NCBI GenBank assembly: GCA_026397915.1
Contig: JAPLTX010000019.1
Location: forward strand, 1 to 64,000
DNA from: Verrucomicrobiota bacterium
GTDB taxonomy: Bacteria; Verrucomicrobiota; Verrucomicrobiia; CAIQCK01
DNA length: 64,000 nt
Direction: 5' to 3'
Shown: positions 26,461-33,813 of the stretch, piece after piece
Layout: every line of letters begins with the position of its first letter
How positions within the stretch are numbered: position 1 is the stretch's first letter
The notes under the pieces: model-generated
The model's database searches: none
Told to the model about the DNA's origin: nothing
The model's input: only the letters and a program-made list of their open reading frames with translations
Made by a program: the position numbers and the translations under genes

Positions 26461-28557
26461 ATGAGAATTTCATCCTTTGCCGTGATCGCTGGTCTATGCG
26501 GCAGTCTGTTGCTTGTGGCTCCCGCGCAACGCGCTGCCGCCGCAGACTCCGGATTGTTCGCTCACGACAATCTCGTCGCGTGGTGCATTGTGCCGTTCGA
26601 CGCGAAGAAGCGCGGGCCGGAGGAGCGCGCGGCGATGCTGGAACGGCTCGGCATCAAGCGGCAGGCTTATGACTGGCGCGCGGAGCACGTGCCGACGTTC
26701 GATGCGGAAATGGTGGCGATGAAGAAGCATGGCATCGAGTTCACGGCGTTCTGGGGAACGCACGAAGAAGCGTTCAAGCTCTTCCCAAAACACGGCGTCA
26801 AACCGCAGCTATGGGTGATGCTGCCCAAGGTGGACGCGCCAACGCAGGAGGAGCGTGTGAAACTGGCGACGCAACGCATTCTCCCGGTGGTTGAGCGCGC
26901 GCGGAAGCTCGGCTGCCAACTCGCCTTTTATAACCACGGCGGTTGGAGCGGCGAGCCGGAGAACATGATCGCGGTGGCGAAGCTCCTCCGCGAGCAACAC
27001 GCCGCGGCGCATGTCGGCATCGTCTATAATCTCCACCACGGCCACGATCATCTCGACCGCTTTCCCGCCGCGCTCGCCGCGATGAAGCCATACCTGCTCT
27101 GCTTGAACCTCAACGGTATGACCAAGGACGGCGACAAACGCGGCATGAAAATCCTTCCGCTCGGCCAGGGCGATCTCGATTTGCAGTTGCTGAAGACCAT
27201 CCACGACAGCGGTTATCACGGGCCGATCGGCATCCTCAACCACACCGGCGAGGATGCCGAGGCGCGGCTCAAAGACAACCTTGACGGTCTCGATTGGCTC
27301 GTCCCGCAGCTCGATGGCAAACCTGCCGGGCCGAAGCCGCAGCCGCGCAGTTGGCGTCCGCCAGCGGCGAAGTACCGGGCACATTCTTGCTGCACCGCAG
27401 TTCTTGGAATAGAATCACGCCGCAACCAAAAGAAGCTTATGAAACAGAACAGCGATTTACGTTTCACCCGCCGCGAGTTCATCCAGACCAGCGCCGCCGC
27501 TGCCGCAGCCGGCCTTGCCTCCGTGCGGCCCACCTGCGCCGCCGTCAGCGACGCGGACCGCGCCGAGATCAAGAAGACACGCAGTTACAACCCGGACATG
27601 GAGTATCGCCGGCTTGGCAAGACGGGCTTGTGGGTTTCTGCCGTCTGCCTTGGCGGCCACTGGAAGCGGATAGACAAGGTCATTCGCTCCAACGGTGTCG
27701 TGAACCCGTATAACGCGCCGACCGACGCCGCCGTTGCCGCGCCGTTCCAGCGCAACCGCGAGGAAGTCCTCAACCACTGCATCAAGGTCGGCATCAACTG
27801 CATTGACTACGCTGGCGACAGCGAACCGGAGGTTTACAGCAAGACCCTTTGCAAGAAGCGCGACGCGATGTATATCGGCTACTCGCATCCGGCCAGCGAA
27901 CTGCGCGTGCCCGCGAACCGCACCGCCAAGAAGCTGCTCGAACTGTTCGACGCCGGCCTGAAGCGCTGCAAGCTCGACTACGTGGATATCTGGCGGCTCA
28001 TGGCGCTGGAACGCGGCGGCCGGCACTCGCAAGCCGACGTGGACGCGATGATCGAGGCGCTCGTCACCGCCAAGAAACAGGGCAAGTGCCGTTTCACCGG
28101 CATCTCCACGCATGACCGCGAGTGGGCCAAGATGCTTATCGAGAAATATCCCGACGTGATCCAGGTCATCTGCACGCCTTACACCGCCGGCACGAAGGAA
28201 CTGCCAACCGACAGTTTTCTCGACACGGTGCGCAAATACGACGTTGGCATCTTTGGCATCAAGCCATTCGCCAGCAACGCCATCTTCAAGGGCGACGGCT
28301 CGCCCGACCACGCGGAGGTTGCCGAAGACGACCGCCGCGCACGGCTCACGATCCGCTACATCCTCGGCAACCCGGCCATCACCGCGCCGATCCCCGGCCT
28401 TATCAGCACCAAGCAGGTGGACAACATGGTGCTCGCCCTCAAGGAGCGCCGCCAGCTTGACCTCGCCGAGCAAAAGGAGTTGCAGGAAATCGCGCGCCAG
28501 ATGTGGGCAAAGCTCACGCCGGATTATCACTGGCTGAAAGATTGGGAGTATGTCTAG
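26461..28557 (+). CDS. Continuous 698-codon frame: exported sugar-isomerase-like TIM barrel joined to an aldo/keto reductase
   Basis: The first 304 codons encode a signal peptide (MRISSFAVIAGLCGSLLLVA) and an AP-endonuclease-2/xylose-isomerase-like TIM barrel (GIEFTAFWGTHEEAF, VGIVYNLHHGHDHLDRFP, GPIGILNHTGEDAEARLKDN). Such proteins usually end near the segment SWRPPAAK; here the next codon at 27373 is TAC, one base from a stop, and the frame runs on through 21 spacer-like codons into a second protein that has its own Tat signal from Met 27439. An internal Tat signal in mid-protein is implausible for a designed fusion, so the likeliest reading is loss of a stop codon (real or sequencing error) between two former neighbours. 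The spacer codons (YRAHSCCTAVLGIESRRNQK) look non-coding. Confidence 0.65.
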   Translation: MRISSFAVIAGLCGSLLLVAPAQRAAAADSGLFAHDNLVAWCIVPFDAKKRGPEERAAMLERLGIKRQAYDWRAEHVPTFDAEMVAMKKHGIEFTAFWGTHEEAFKLFPKHGVKPQLWVMLPKVDAPTQEERVKLATQRILPVVERARKLGCQLAFYNHGGWSGEPENMIAVAKLLREQHAAAHVGIVYNLHHGHDHLDRFPAALAAMKPYLLCLNLNGMTKDGDKRGMKILPLGQGDLDLQLLKTIHDSGYHGPIGILNHTGEDAEARLKDNLDGLDWLVPQLDGKPAGPKPQPRSWRPPAAKYRAHSCCTAVLGIESRRNQKKLMKQNSDLRFTRREFIQTSAAAAAAGLASVRPTCAAVSDADRAEIKKTRSYNPDMEYRRLGKTGLWVSAVCLGGHWKRIDKVIRSNGVVNPYNAPTDAAVAAPFQRNREEVLNHCIKVGINCIDYAGDSEPEVYSKTLCKKRDAMYIGYSHPASELRVPANRTAKKLLELFDAGLKRCKLDYVDIWRLMALERGGRHSQADVDAMIEALVTAKKQGKCRFTGISTHDREWAKMLIEKYPDVIQVICTPYTAGTKELPTDSFLDTVRKYDVGIFGIKPFASNAIFKGDGSPDHAEVAEDDRRARLTIRYILGNPAITAPIPGLISTKQVDNMVLALKERRQLDLAEQKELQEIARQMWAKLTPDYHWLKDWEYV
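27439..28557 (+). CDS. Tat-exported aldo/keto reductase
   Basis: Read from the internal Met at 27439 the 372-residue product begins with a Tat signal (MKQNSDLRFTRREFIQTSAA). It continues as an aldo/keto reductase: EYRRLGKTGLWVSAVCLGG at the N-terminus, NCIDYAGDSEP with the catalytic Asp and Tyr positions altered, LDYVDIWRLM, GKCRFTGISTH and a C-terminal NAD(P)-binding strand ITAPIPGLIST. The usual catalytic Tyr region (DTAxxYG) reads DYAGDSEPEVYS, so the tyrosine is displaced or missing and activity is uncertain. It shares 8 bp with the tetraheme cytochrome gene, which suggests that the two act together. Confidence 0.8.
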   Translation: MKQNSDLRFTRREFIQTSAAAAAAGLASVRPTCAAVSDADRAEIKKTRSYNPDMEYRRLGKTGLWVSAVCLGGHWKRIDKVIRSNGVVNPYNAPTDAAVAAPFQRNREEVLNHCIKVGINCIDYAGDSEPEVYSKTLCKKRDAMYIGYSHPASELRVPANRTAKKLLELFDAGLKRCKLDYVDIWRLMALERGGRHSQADVDAMIEALVTAKKQGKCRFTGISTHDREWAKMLIEKYPDVIQVICTPYTAGTKELPTDSFLDTVRKYDVGIFGIKPFASNAIFKGDGSPDHAEVAEDDRRARLTIRYILGNPAITAPIPGLISTKQVDNMVLALKERRQLDLAEQKELQEIARQMWAKLTPDYHWLKDWEYV

Positions 28558-29056
28558 GAAAGCGTTTGGAGTCCCGGCTCTGGCCGGACTGATGGTTGCG
28601 AGCTGTGCGGTCGCGCTTGTGGCGCTGGCCGACCCGCCGAAGTCCGCCAAGCCCGCCGACAACTCCTATTGCTACGTCTGCCATGCAAATTTCCAAACGG
28701 AGGAACTGGCGCGGAGTCATCAGAAGCATGGCGTCGGCTGCGCCACGTGTCATGGCGAGTCCGATCGTCACAGCGCCGACGAAGACGGCCTGACGCCGCC
28801 GGAGATCATGTTCGTGATGGGAAAGATTCTCGACGGCTGCTCGACGTGCCACGACGTGACCAAGCTCCGCGTGCTTAAAGAACACGAAGCCGCCTTCACG
28901 AGAGACCCCGCCAAGCTCAAGGTATGCACCAACTGCCACGGCAGCCATCGCATGGCCGTGCGCACGCGCCAGTGGGACAAGACCACCGGCAAGCTCATCA
29001 AAGCCGAAGGCGTGCGGATGATGCAGAAAGACACGCCCGCCACCAGCGCGAAGTAG
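28550..29056 (+). CDS. Exported tetraheme c-type cytochrome
   Basis: A 168-residue protein with a signal peptide (ALAGLMVASCAVALVALA) and four CxxCH heme-binding motifs: CYVCH, CATCH, CSTCH and CTNCH. Extra histidines (RSHQKHG, KEHE, GSHR) could serve as distal ligands, as in the cytochrome c3/NapC-NrfH-like groups. The start overlaps the aldo/keto reductase by 8 bp, so they are probably co-translated; an electron-transfer partnership is possible. Its TAG stop forms part of the GTAG of a REP hairpin (29053-29076). Confidence 0.85.
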   Translation: MSRKAFGVPALAGLMVASCAVALVALADPPKSAKPADNSYCYVCHANFQTEELARSHQKHGVGCATCHGESDRHSADEDGLTPPEIMFVMGKILDGCSTCHDVTKLRVLKEHEAAFTRDPAKLKVCTNCHGSHRMAVRTRQWDKTTGKLIKAEGVRMMQKDTPATSAK

Positions 29057-29076
29057 CGCCGGCATCCCTGCCGGCA
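29053..29076 (+). repeat. Single REP hairpin overlapping the cytochrome stop codon
   Basis: GTAG at 29053-29056 is followed by the hairpin GCCGGCA-TCCC-TGCCGGC. The TAG of the GTAG is the cytochrome stop codon. It lies 28 nt before a REPIN of another stem family. Confidence 0.65.
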
Positions 29077-29103
29077 GCACGTTCTCCAAAGCGAACCAAC
29101 GTT

Positions 29104-29194
29104 GTAGAGTCGGCCGTCTCGGCCGACTGCTTTCTGGAATCCCGCTGGCGCTTTTTCAGCAAACAGCTTCGTCGGCCGGGACAACCGACTCTAC
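29104..29194. repeat. REPIN in the convergent gap, third stem family
   Basis: The left REP (29104-29128) is GTAG plus a perfect 9-bp stem AGTCGGCCG/CGGCCGACT with a TCT loop. The right REP (29170-29194) is inverted, with the same ends but a mismatched inner stem and a TCC loop, and ends CTAC. The two genes on either side point toward it, so it may also end transcription. Confidence 0.8.
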
Positions 29195-29210
29195 AATGCC
29201 AGCACCACGC

Positions 29211-30485
29211 CTACCGCTCTACGCGATAAAGCGCCGTTCTCGTCCTCACGAACAGCGCTTTGCCGGAGACGGCAACGGAGGCCATGCAGCCGTCGTCGAG
29301 TTTGTTCTCGGCGAGCTGTTTGAATTCGCGCTTGGCCTCGATCACCGTCGCCTTGCCTTCGCGGTCGAAGAAATAGACGCGCCCCTCGGCAGCAATGGGC
29401 GACGCGGAGAACTCCCCACCGATTTTCTGCTCCCACACCACCTCGCCGGTCTTGGCGTCGAGGCAGGTGATGATGCCGTTGTCGCTCACCATGAACAGCA
29501 GCTCGCCGATGACGATGGGCGAGGGCATGGTCGGCACGTTGCGCGGCGCTTTCCACACGACGTGCGTGTCCGTCACGACGCCGTGGCCGCCGGGCCGGAT
29601 CGCCCAGACCGACGCCTTGCCCATGCCGGTGCAGGCATAGATCAACCCGTTGCCGACCGACACCCGCACGGCGACGGAGTGATTCTTATAATCCTCGGTG
29701 CGCCAGAGTTCCTTGCCGGTCAGTGGATCGTAGGCGTAGAACGCCCTCGAGCCGGGATCAATCATGATCGGCGCGCCGCCGAACGACGCGATCAGCGGCG
29801 TGGTGAATCCCTTGCGCAGATCGCCCTCCTTCGTCGGCTTTCCGTCCGCGTCCAGGTCCTTGAAATCCACCGAGCGCTTGGTCTTCCAGACCGTCTTCCC
29901 GGTGTTTTTGTCGAGCGCCACGACGAATTGGAAATCGCCGCCGTCGAAATTCACGATGAACAGGTTGCCGAACAGGATCGGCGACGAGCCGGCGCCGCGG
30001 ACGTGGTTGACCTCCAGGTCGCGCCGTTGCCAGAGCACCTTGCCCGTCTTCGTGTCGAGGCAGGCCGTGCCCGGCGCGCCGAACGTCACATAGACGCGCC
30101 CCTCCTCGATCACCGGCGTCGGCGAGGCCGGGCTGTTGAGCTTGATGATGAACTGCGGCGTCTCGACATCGAACAGTTTCGTGTCGCGAAGAATCTTCCC
30201 GGTGTCGCGGTCCACGCAGACGACGAACAACTGCTTCGCGTCCTCCGTGGCGGTGGTCATCCAGATTTGCTTGCCCCAGACCACCGGCGACGACCAGCCC
30301 TTGCCGTGAATCGGTGTCTTCCACTTGATGTTCTGCGTCTCGCTCCACATCAGCGGCAGGCCGGTGGCGTCGGAGTGCCCCATGCCGTCCGGCCCGCGGA
30401 ACTGCGGCCAGTTCTCGTCGGCAACAACGAAAGAGGTCAACGTCATTGCCAACATCAGCGTGGGAGCAATTTGTTTCATCGTCAT
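29211..30485 (-). CDS. Exported PQQ-like beta-propeller protein
   Basis: A signal peptide (MKQIAPTLMLAMTLTSFVVA, Met at codon 3 is as likely a start as codon 1) is followed by ENWPQFRGPDGMGHS, the typical opening of the outer-membrane-assembly/PQQ-repeat proteins very common in Planctomycetes and Verrucomicrobia. At least six blades of the form LYAxDxxTGKxLWxxx are visible (GTACLDTKTGKVLWQR, FVVALDKNTGKTVWKT, ITCLDAKTGEVVWEQK). There are no clear PQQ-dehydrogenase calcium or catalytic Asp motifs, so it is more likely a structural or binding propeller than an alcohol dehydrogenase. It is transcribed toward the REPIN. Confidence 0.85.
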   Translation of the reverse strand: MTMKQIAPTLMLAMTLTSFVVADENWPQFRGPDGMGHSDATGLPLMWSETQNIKWKTPIHGKGWSSPVVWGKQIWMTTATEDAKQLFVVCVDRDTGKILRDTKLFDVETPQFIIKLNSPASPTPVIEEGRVYVTFGAPGTACLDTKTGKVLWQRRDLEVNHVRGAGSSPILFGNLFIVNFDGGDFQFVVALDKNTGKTVWKTKRSVDFKDLDADGKPTKEGDLRKGFTTPLIASFGGAPIMIDPGSRAFYAYDPLTGKELWRTEDYKNHSVAVRVSVGNGLIYACTGMGKASVWAIRPGGHGVVTDTHVVWKAPRNVPTMPSPIVIGELLFMVSDNGIITCLDAKTGEVVWEQKIGGEFSASPIAAEGRVYFFDREGKATVIEAKREFKQLAENKLDDGCMASVAVSGKALFVRTRTALYRVER

Positions 30486-30549
30486 GTTCTGAACCTAGCA
30501 AGCCCGACCGCCGCCAGACAACGTCATTTCGCATCAGCTGGCGCTGCGG

Positions 30550-31263
30550 TTACCGGGTTGGCGCTGGCGCGCCGGTCACCGGTATTGCACGCACAGGCGG
30601 CAGCGCTTCGGCGGAGGAAGCTTCCAGTTCTTTGATCAACGGCAGCGCGCCGGCTGGCGGTCGCACTTGTCCGTTCAGGATGTCGCCGGCTTCGACAGGA
30701 CGGCCATAGTATTCGGCATTTCGATCTTTCTTCGTGATGATGACGGTGCCTTCCAACGAAACGCCCGCAAAAATGCCCTGGCTCTGGCTGTAGGTATAAA
30801 CCGCTGCTGTGGGCATCACGCCGCCCGCCACGTGCCGACCTACGGGACCGGCCGCGACGCTGAGATCAGCGCCCAGCTCAAAATTGCCGCCTTGCGCAAA
30901 TGCCCTCACCGCCGCCGGAGTGTTCAACACTATCACGAACTCAGTGACCTGCACTCCGATTTGCAGCCCGAAACCCGCCCCGCCGGTGCCGATGCCCGAC
31001 GGCCCGGACCAGCCGGTCGGCGTCCGCGCCAGCACCACACCTTGTCCGCCGCGTGCGCTGAAGATGAAGCCCGCCTTCACCACCGTCAGCACCGCGAGGC
31101 CTTTCGCATCGCGAATGACTTCCATCGGAATGGAACTCTCCGGCATTTCCTTGAACCGTTTGATGACCGAGAACGCTTGGTCAACCGACTGCTGTAGCGT
31201 CTCCGCTCGCGATGACACAGCGGTCAGCACCAACGCGATAACCAACATGCTCAGAATTCTCAT
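30550..31263 (-). CDS. Exported SYLF-domain (YSC84-like) lipid-binding protein
   Basis: The 237-residue product has a signal peptide (MRILSMLVIALVLTAVSSRA) and the complete SYLF domain: IPMEVIRDAKGLAVLTVVKAGF, a Gly-rich GPSGIGTGGAGFGLQIGVQVTEFVIVL, and GADLSVAAGPVGRHVAGGV followed by SQSQGIFAGVSLEGTVI. The family binds phosphoinositides in eukaryotes; bacterial exported members have no firmly known role but are thought to contact membrane lipid. It lies 64 bp upstream of the PQQ-like gene on the same strand. Confidence 0.9.
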   Translation of the reverse strand: MRILSMLVIALVLTAVSSRAETLQQSVDQAFSVIKRFKEMPESSIPMEVIRDAKGLAVLTVVKAGFIFSARGGQGVVLARTPTGWSGPSGIGTGGAGFGLQIGVQVTEFVIVLNTPAAVRAFAQGGNFELGADLSVAAGPVGRHVAGGVMPTAAVYTYSQSQGIFAGVSLEGTVIITKKDRNAEYYGRPVEAGDILNGQVRPPAGALPLIKELEASSAEALPPVRAIPVTGAPAPTR

Positions 31264-31459
31264 GGTCGCTTTCCTTTCTGCATCGAGTCAACATACGACG
31301 AGGAGCGCAAGAACGAAAACAGAAGGTTCACATTTCACCCTGCGTCAGCGTGTCATCGGCGGGATGTTGTTTTTATCAACGACGCGATGATGATTCAAAC
31401 GATCGCTTGACCATGCGGGTATGGCCGCGGAACCAGAATGACGAAATCTCCCAGCCGGT

Positions 31460-31624
31460 TTACCGCTGCGCCCTTGCGCCGCCGTCCTTCATGAGCTTCT
31501 CGACCTCGGCTTTCATCGCCATCGAAGTGTTGCCGGGTGTGGTCATCGCCGGCGCGCCGTAGTCCACCGCCTTCTGCGGATCGCCGGTCGTCATCAGGCC
31601 ATGGATCAAGCCGCTGGCGAAGCT
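31460..31624 (-). pseudogene. Broken second copy of the sugar-kinase 3' end
   Basis: On the minus strand this segment reads FASGLIHGLMTTGDPQKAVD, then YGAPAMTTPGNTSMAMKAEV, EKLMKDGGARAQR and a TAA stop. It matches the last 58 codons of the PfkB kinase at 32571-32747 with about 21 base changes and one 12-bp in-frame deletion by my alignment. Upstream of it the kinase similarity stops abruptly near 31624. The rest of the gap (31264-31459 and 31625-31682) shows nothing else. Together with the intact kinase it brackets the methyltransferase gene as two same-orientation copies. Confidence 0.8.
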
Positions 31625-31682
31625 GGTGCTGGTGCGAAGCTCCCTTGCCCCGTGCTACGAGGTTGGCGCGCGCGCCGATGCG

Positions 31683-32522
31683 TCAGTCTGCGGCCGGCCA
31701 AGGCGTCGGCGTCGGCCATGCCTTGTTTTCAGACGCCTGTTCTTCTCGCGATGCGGGTGCGTGACGGCAGACAGAGACGCGAAGGCGTTCCAGCATTGTT
31801 CCGGGTCTGTAGCTCCACACCGACGTTGACCGTTTGGACTTGAACCAGTGCTTCGCCTTCCCTCCGAAGACCTCATGCACGGCCTTGACGACGCCTGCGT
31901 GGAACGCCTTCGGTCCCGGATAGGCGGTGTTTGTGTAGTAGTCTTCCTCGACGTGCAGGTCGCTCTCGGCTCTCAGCTTCGGGTCCAGGTCCGCGTAGCA
32001 CGCGTCGCAGTCGTGACCGCAGATGATGCCGCCGGGTTTGATCTTCGGCAGCCATGCCAGGATGTCCTGCTTGGCGTAGCTGTAGCCGTGGTTGCCGTCA
32101 ATGAACACCATGTCGAGGCTTTTGTCCGGGAAGAGGACGCAAGCCTGGGTGCTTGGCATGACCAGGGGCCGGACGATGTCCCGTCCGTTGTAGGCTTTCA
32201 CGTTGTCGGCGAAGACCTCGAAGAAGGTGTTGTAGCGCTTGCGGAACTCCTGGTGGAACGGGACGTTCTCGCTGCCTGCCCAGGTGTCCACGCAGTAGAA
32301 AATGGCGTGAAGGTCCCGGATGTGGTTGGTGATGACGCGCGTGCTGCCGTTGCCGACCCAGCTCCCGACTTCGAGGACCACCATGTTCTCGCGTTTGACC
32401 TTGTTCAGCAACCGGATGAGCATCTTGGCGTCACCCCCGCCGATGGACGGGGTGATCCCGTCCTTCCACTCGGAAGAGTCACCGAAGAAATTGAGCTTCT
32501 TTCGCCATGTTGACAGTTTCAT
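31683..32522 (-). CDS. Class I SAM-dependent methyltransferase-like protein
   Basis: VVLEVGSWVGNGSTRVITNH is the SAM-binding motif I (E-x-G-x-x-x-G), LDMVFIDGNHGYSYAKQDIL is the acidic motif with DG-H typical of the Methyltransf_24/cephalosporin-hydroxylase-like group, and IKPGGIICGHDCD is motif III. Members methylate small molecules or glycans. Codon composition is a little less GC-rich than the flanks. The last 35 or so residues (SVCRHAPASREEQASENKAW…) look non-family and may be an extension into the duplication junction. The gene sits between the intact sugar kinase and its broken copy, which suggests that it arrived with that rearrangement. Confidence 0.75.
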   Translation of the reverse strand: MKLSTWRKKLNFFGDSSEWKDGITPSIGGGDAKMLIRLLNKVKRENMVVLEVGSWVGNGSTRVITNHIRDLHAIFYCVDTWAGSENVPFHQEFRKRYNTFFEVFADNVKAYNGRDIVRPLVMPSTQACVLFPDKSLDMVFIDGNHGYSYAKQDILAWLPKIKPGGIICGHDCDACYADLDPKLRAESDLHVEEDYYTNTAYPGPKAFHAGVVKAVHEVFGGKAKHWFKSKRSTSVWSYRPGTMLERLRVSVCRHAPASREEQASENKAWPTPTPWPAAD

Positions 32523-32570
32523 ATTTTTATCTTCTGCTTCGTCAATCTAACGACCTCCCGCTGCCACCGC

Positions 32571-33671
32571 TCACCGCTGCACGCGTGCGCCGCCGCCTTT
32601 CATGAGCTTCTCCACCTCGGCCTTCGTCGCCATCGAGGTGTCGCCGGGCGTGGTCATCGCCAGTGCGCCGTGGGCCGCGCCGTAGTCCACCGCTTTCTGC
32701 GGATCGCCAGTGGTCATCAAGCCGTAGATCAAGCCGCTGGCGAAACTGTCGCCGCCGCCGACGCGGTCGAGGATTTCGAGGTCGGGATACGTGCGCGACT
32801 CGTGGAACTTGCCGTCCATCCAGCAGATCGCGCCCCAATCGTTGCGCGTGGCGGTCTTGGCGGCGCGGAGCGTCGTGGCGACGACCTTGAAGTTTGGGTA
32901 GGTCTTGACGGCGGCTTCGATCATCCGCTTGAACGCCGTCACGTCAATGTGCAGCAGGTTCTCGTCAGCGCCCTCGACCTTGAAGCCGAGGCACGCGGTG
33001 AAGTCCTCCTCGTTGCCGATCATCACGTCCACATACTTCGCGATTTCCCGGTTCACCTCCTGCGCGCGTTTCTGGCCGCCGATGCTCTTCCAGAGCGACG
33101 GGCGGTAGTTGAGGTCGTAGGAAACCATCGTGCCGTATTGCTTGGCCTTCTGGACGGCCTCGATGACAACCTTCGGCGTCGTGTCGCTCAGCGCGGCGAA
33201 AATACCGCCCGTGTGCAGCCAGCGCGCGCCGATCTTGCCGAAGAGGGTGTCCCAGTCGAAGTCGCCGGGCTTGAGCTGCGATGCCGCCGTGTTGCCGCGG
33301 TCGGAAACGCCCACCGCGCCGCGCACGCCGAAGCCGCGCTCGGTGAAGTTCAGCCCGTTGCGCACCGTGCGGCCCACGCCATCGAACGGCACCCACTTGA
33401 TGAACTCGGTGTCCACGCCGCCTTGGAGGATGAAGTCCTCGACGAGCCGGCCCACGTCGTTGTCGGCGAACGCGGTGCAGACGGCGGTCTTGAGGCCGAA
33501 GCAGCGCCGCAAGCCGCGCGCGACGTTGTATTCGCCGCCGCCTTCCCATGCGCGGAACTCGCGCGCGCAGCGGATGCGCCCTTCGCCGGGGTCGAGGCGG
33601 AGCATGACCTCACCGAGCGAGACTTCGTCGTATTTGCAGGCGGACGCGGGTTTGAGATTGAGAGCAGTCAT
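32571..33671 (-). CDS. PfkB-family sugar kinase (2-keto-3-deoxygluconate kinase-like)
   Basis: A 366-residue ribokinase-fold kinase. It has the N-terminal YDEVSLGEVMLRLDPGEGRI, the sugar-binding GGGEYNVARGLRRCFG, SYDLNYRPSLW and the ATP/catalytic signature LDRVGGGDSFASGLIYGL with the catalytic Asp in GGGD (usually GAGD). The pattern is nearest to KDG/fructokinase-type enzymes, phosphorylating a ketose or keto-deoxy sugar acid in the cytoplasm. KDG kinase would fit with uronate release by the lyase-like proteins upstream, but that link is inference. A 3'-end copy lies at 31460-31624. A divergent URO-D gene begins at 33814. Confidence 0.85.
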   Translation of the reverse strand: MTALNLKPASACKYDEVSLGEVMLRLDPGEGRIRCAREFRAWEGGGEYNVARGLRRCFGLKTAVCTAFADNDVGRLVEDFILQGGVDTEFIKWVPFDGVGRTVRNGLNFTERGFGVRGAVGVSDRGNTAASQLKPGDFDWDTLFGKIGARWLHTGGIFAALSDTTPKVVIEAVQKAKQYGTMVSYDLNYRPSLWKSIGGQKRAQEVNREIAKYVDVMIGNEEDFTACLGFKVEGADENLLHIDVTAFKRMIEAAVKTYPNFKVVATTLRAAKTATRNDWGAICWMDGKFHESRTYPDLEILDRVGGGDSFASGLIYGLMTTGDPQKAVDYGAAHGALAMTTPGDTSMATKAEVEKLMKGGGARVQR

Positions 33672-33813
33672 GGCTGAACGTGTTGTTGAGTTGTTGTGTA
33701 TCGTGAACGCGAAGCCAGAAATTGCGGAAAACGCCGCGCCAACTCAAGACATATCGGTGAACACCGTTGCAGCATTGTCAGCAGCGGAGCGCGGCGGTAG
33801 AGTCACGCCCGCC

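Noticed and set aside
29196-30635. 479-codon plus-strand open frame
   Set aside because: It is antisense to the clear PQQ-like propeller gene; its composition is typical of a shadow frame.
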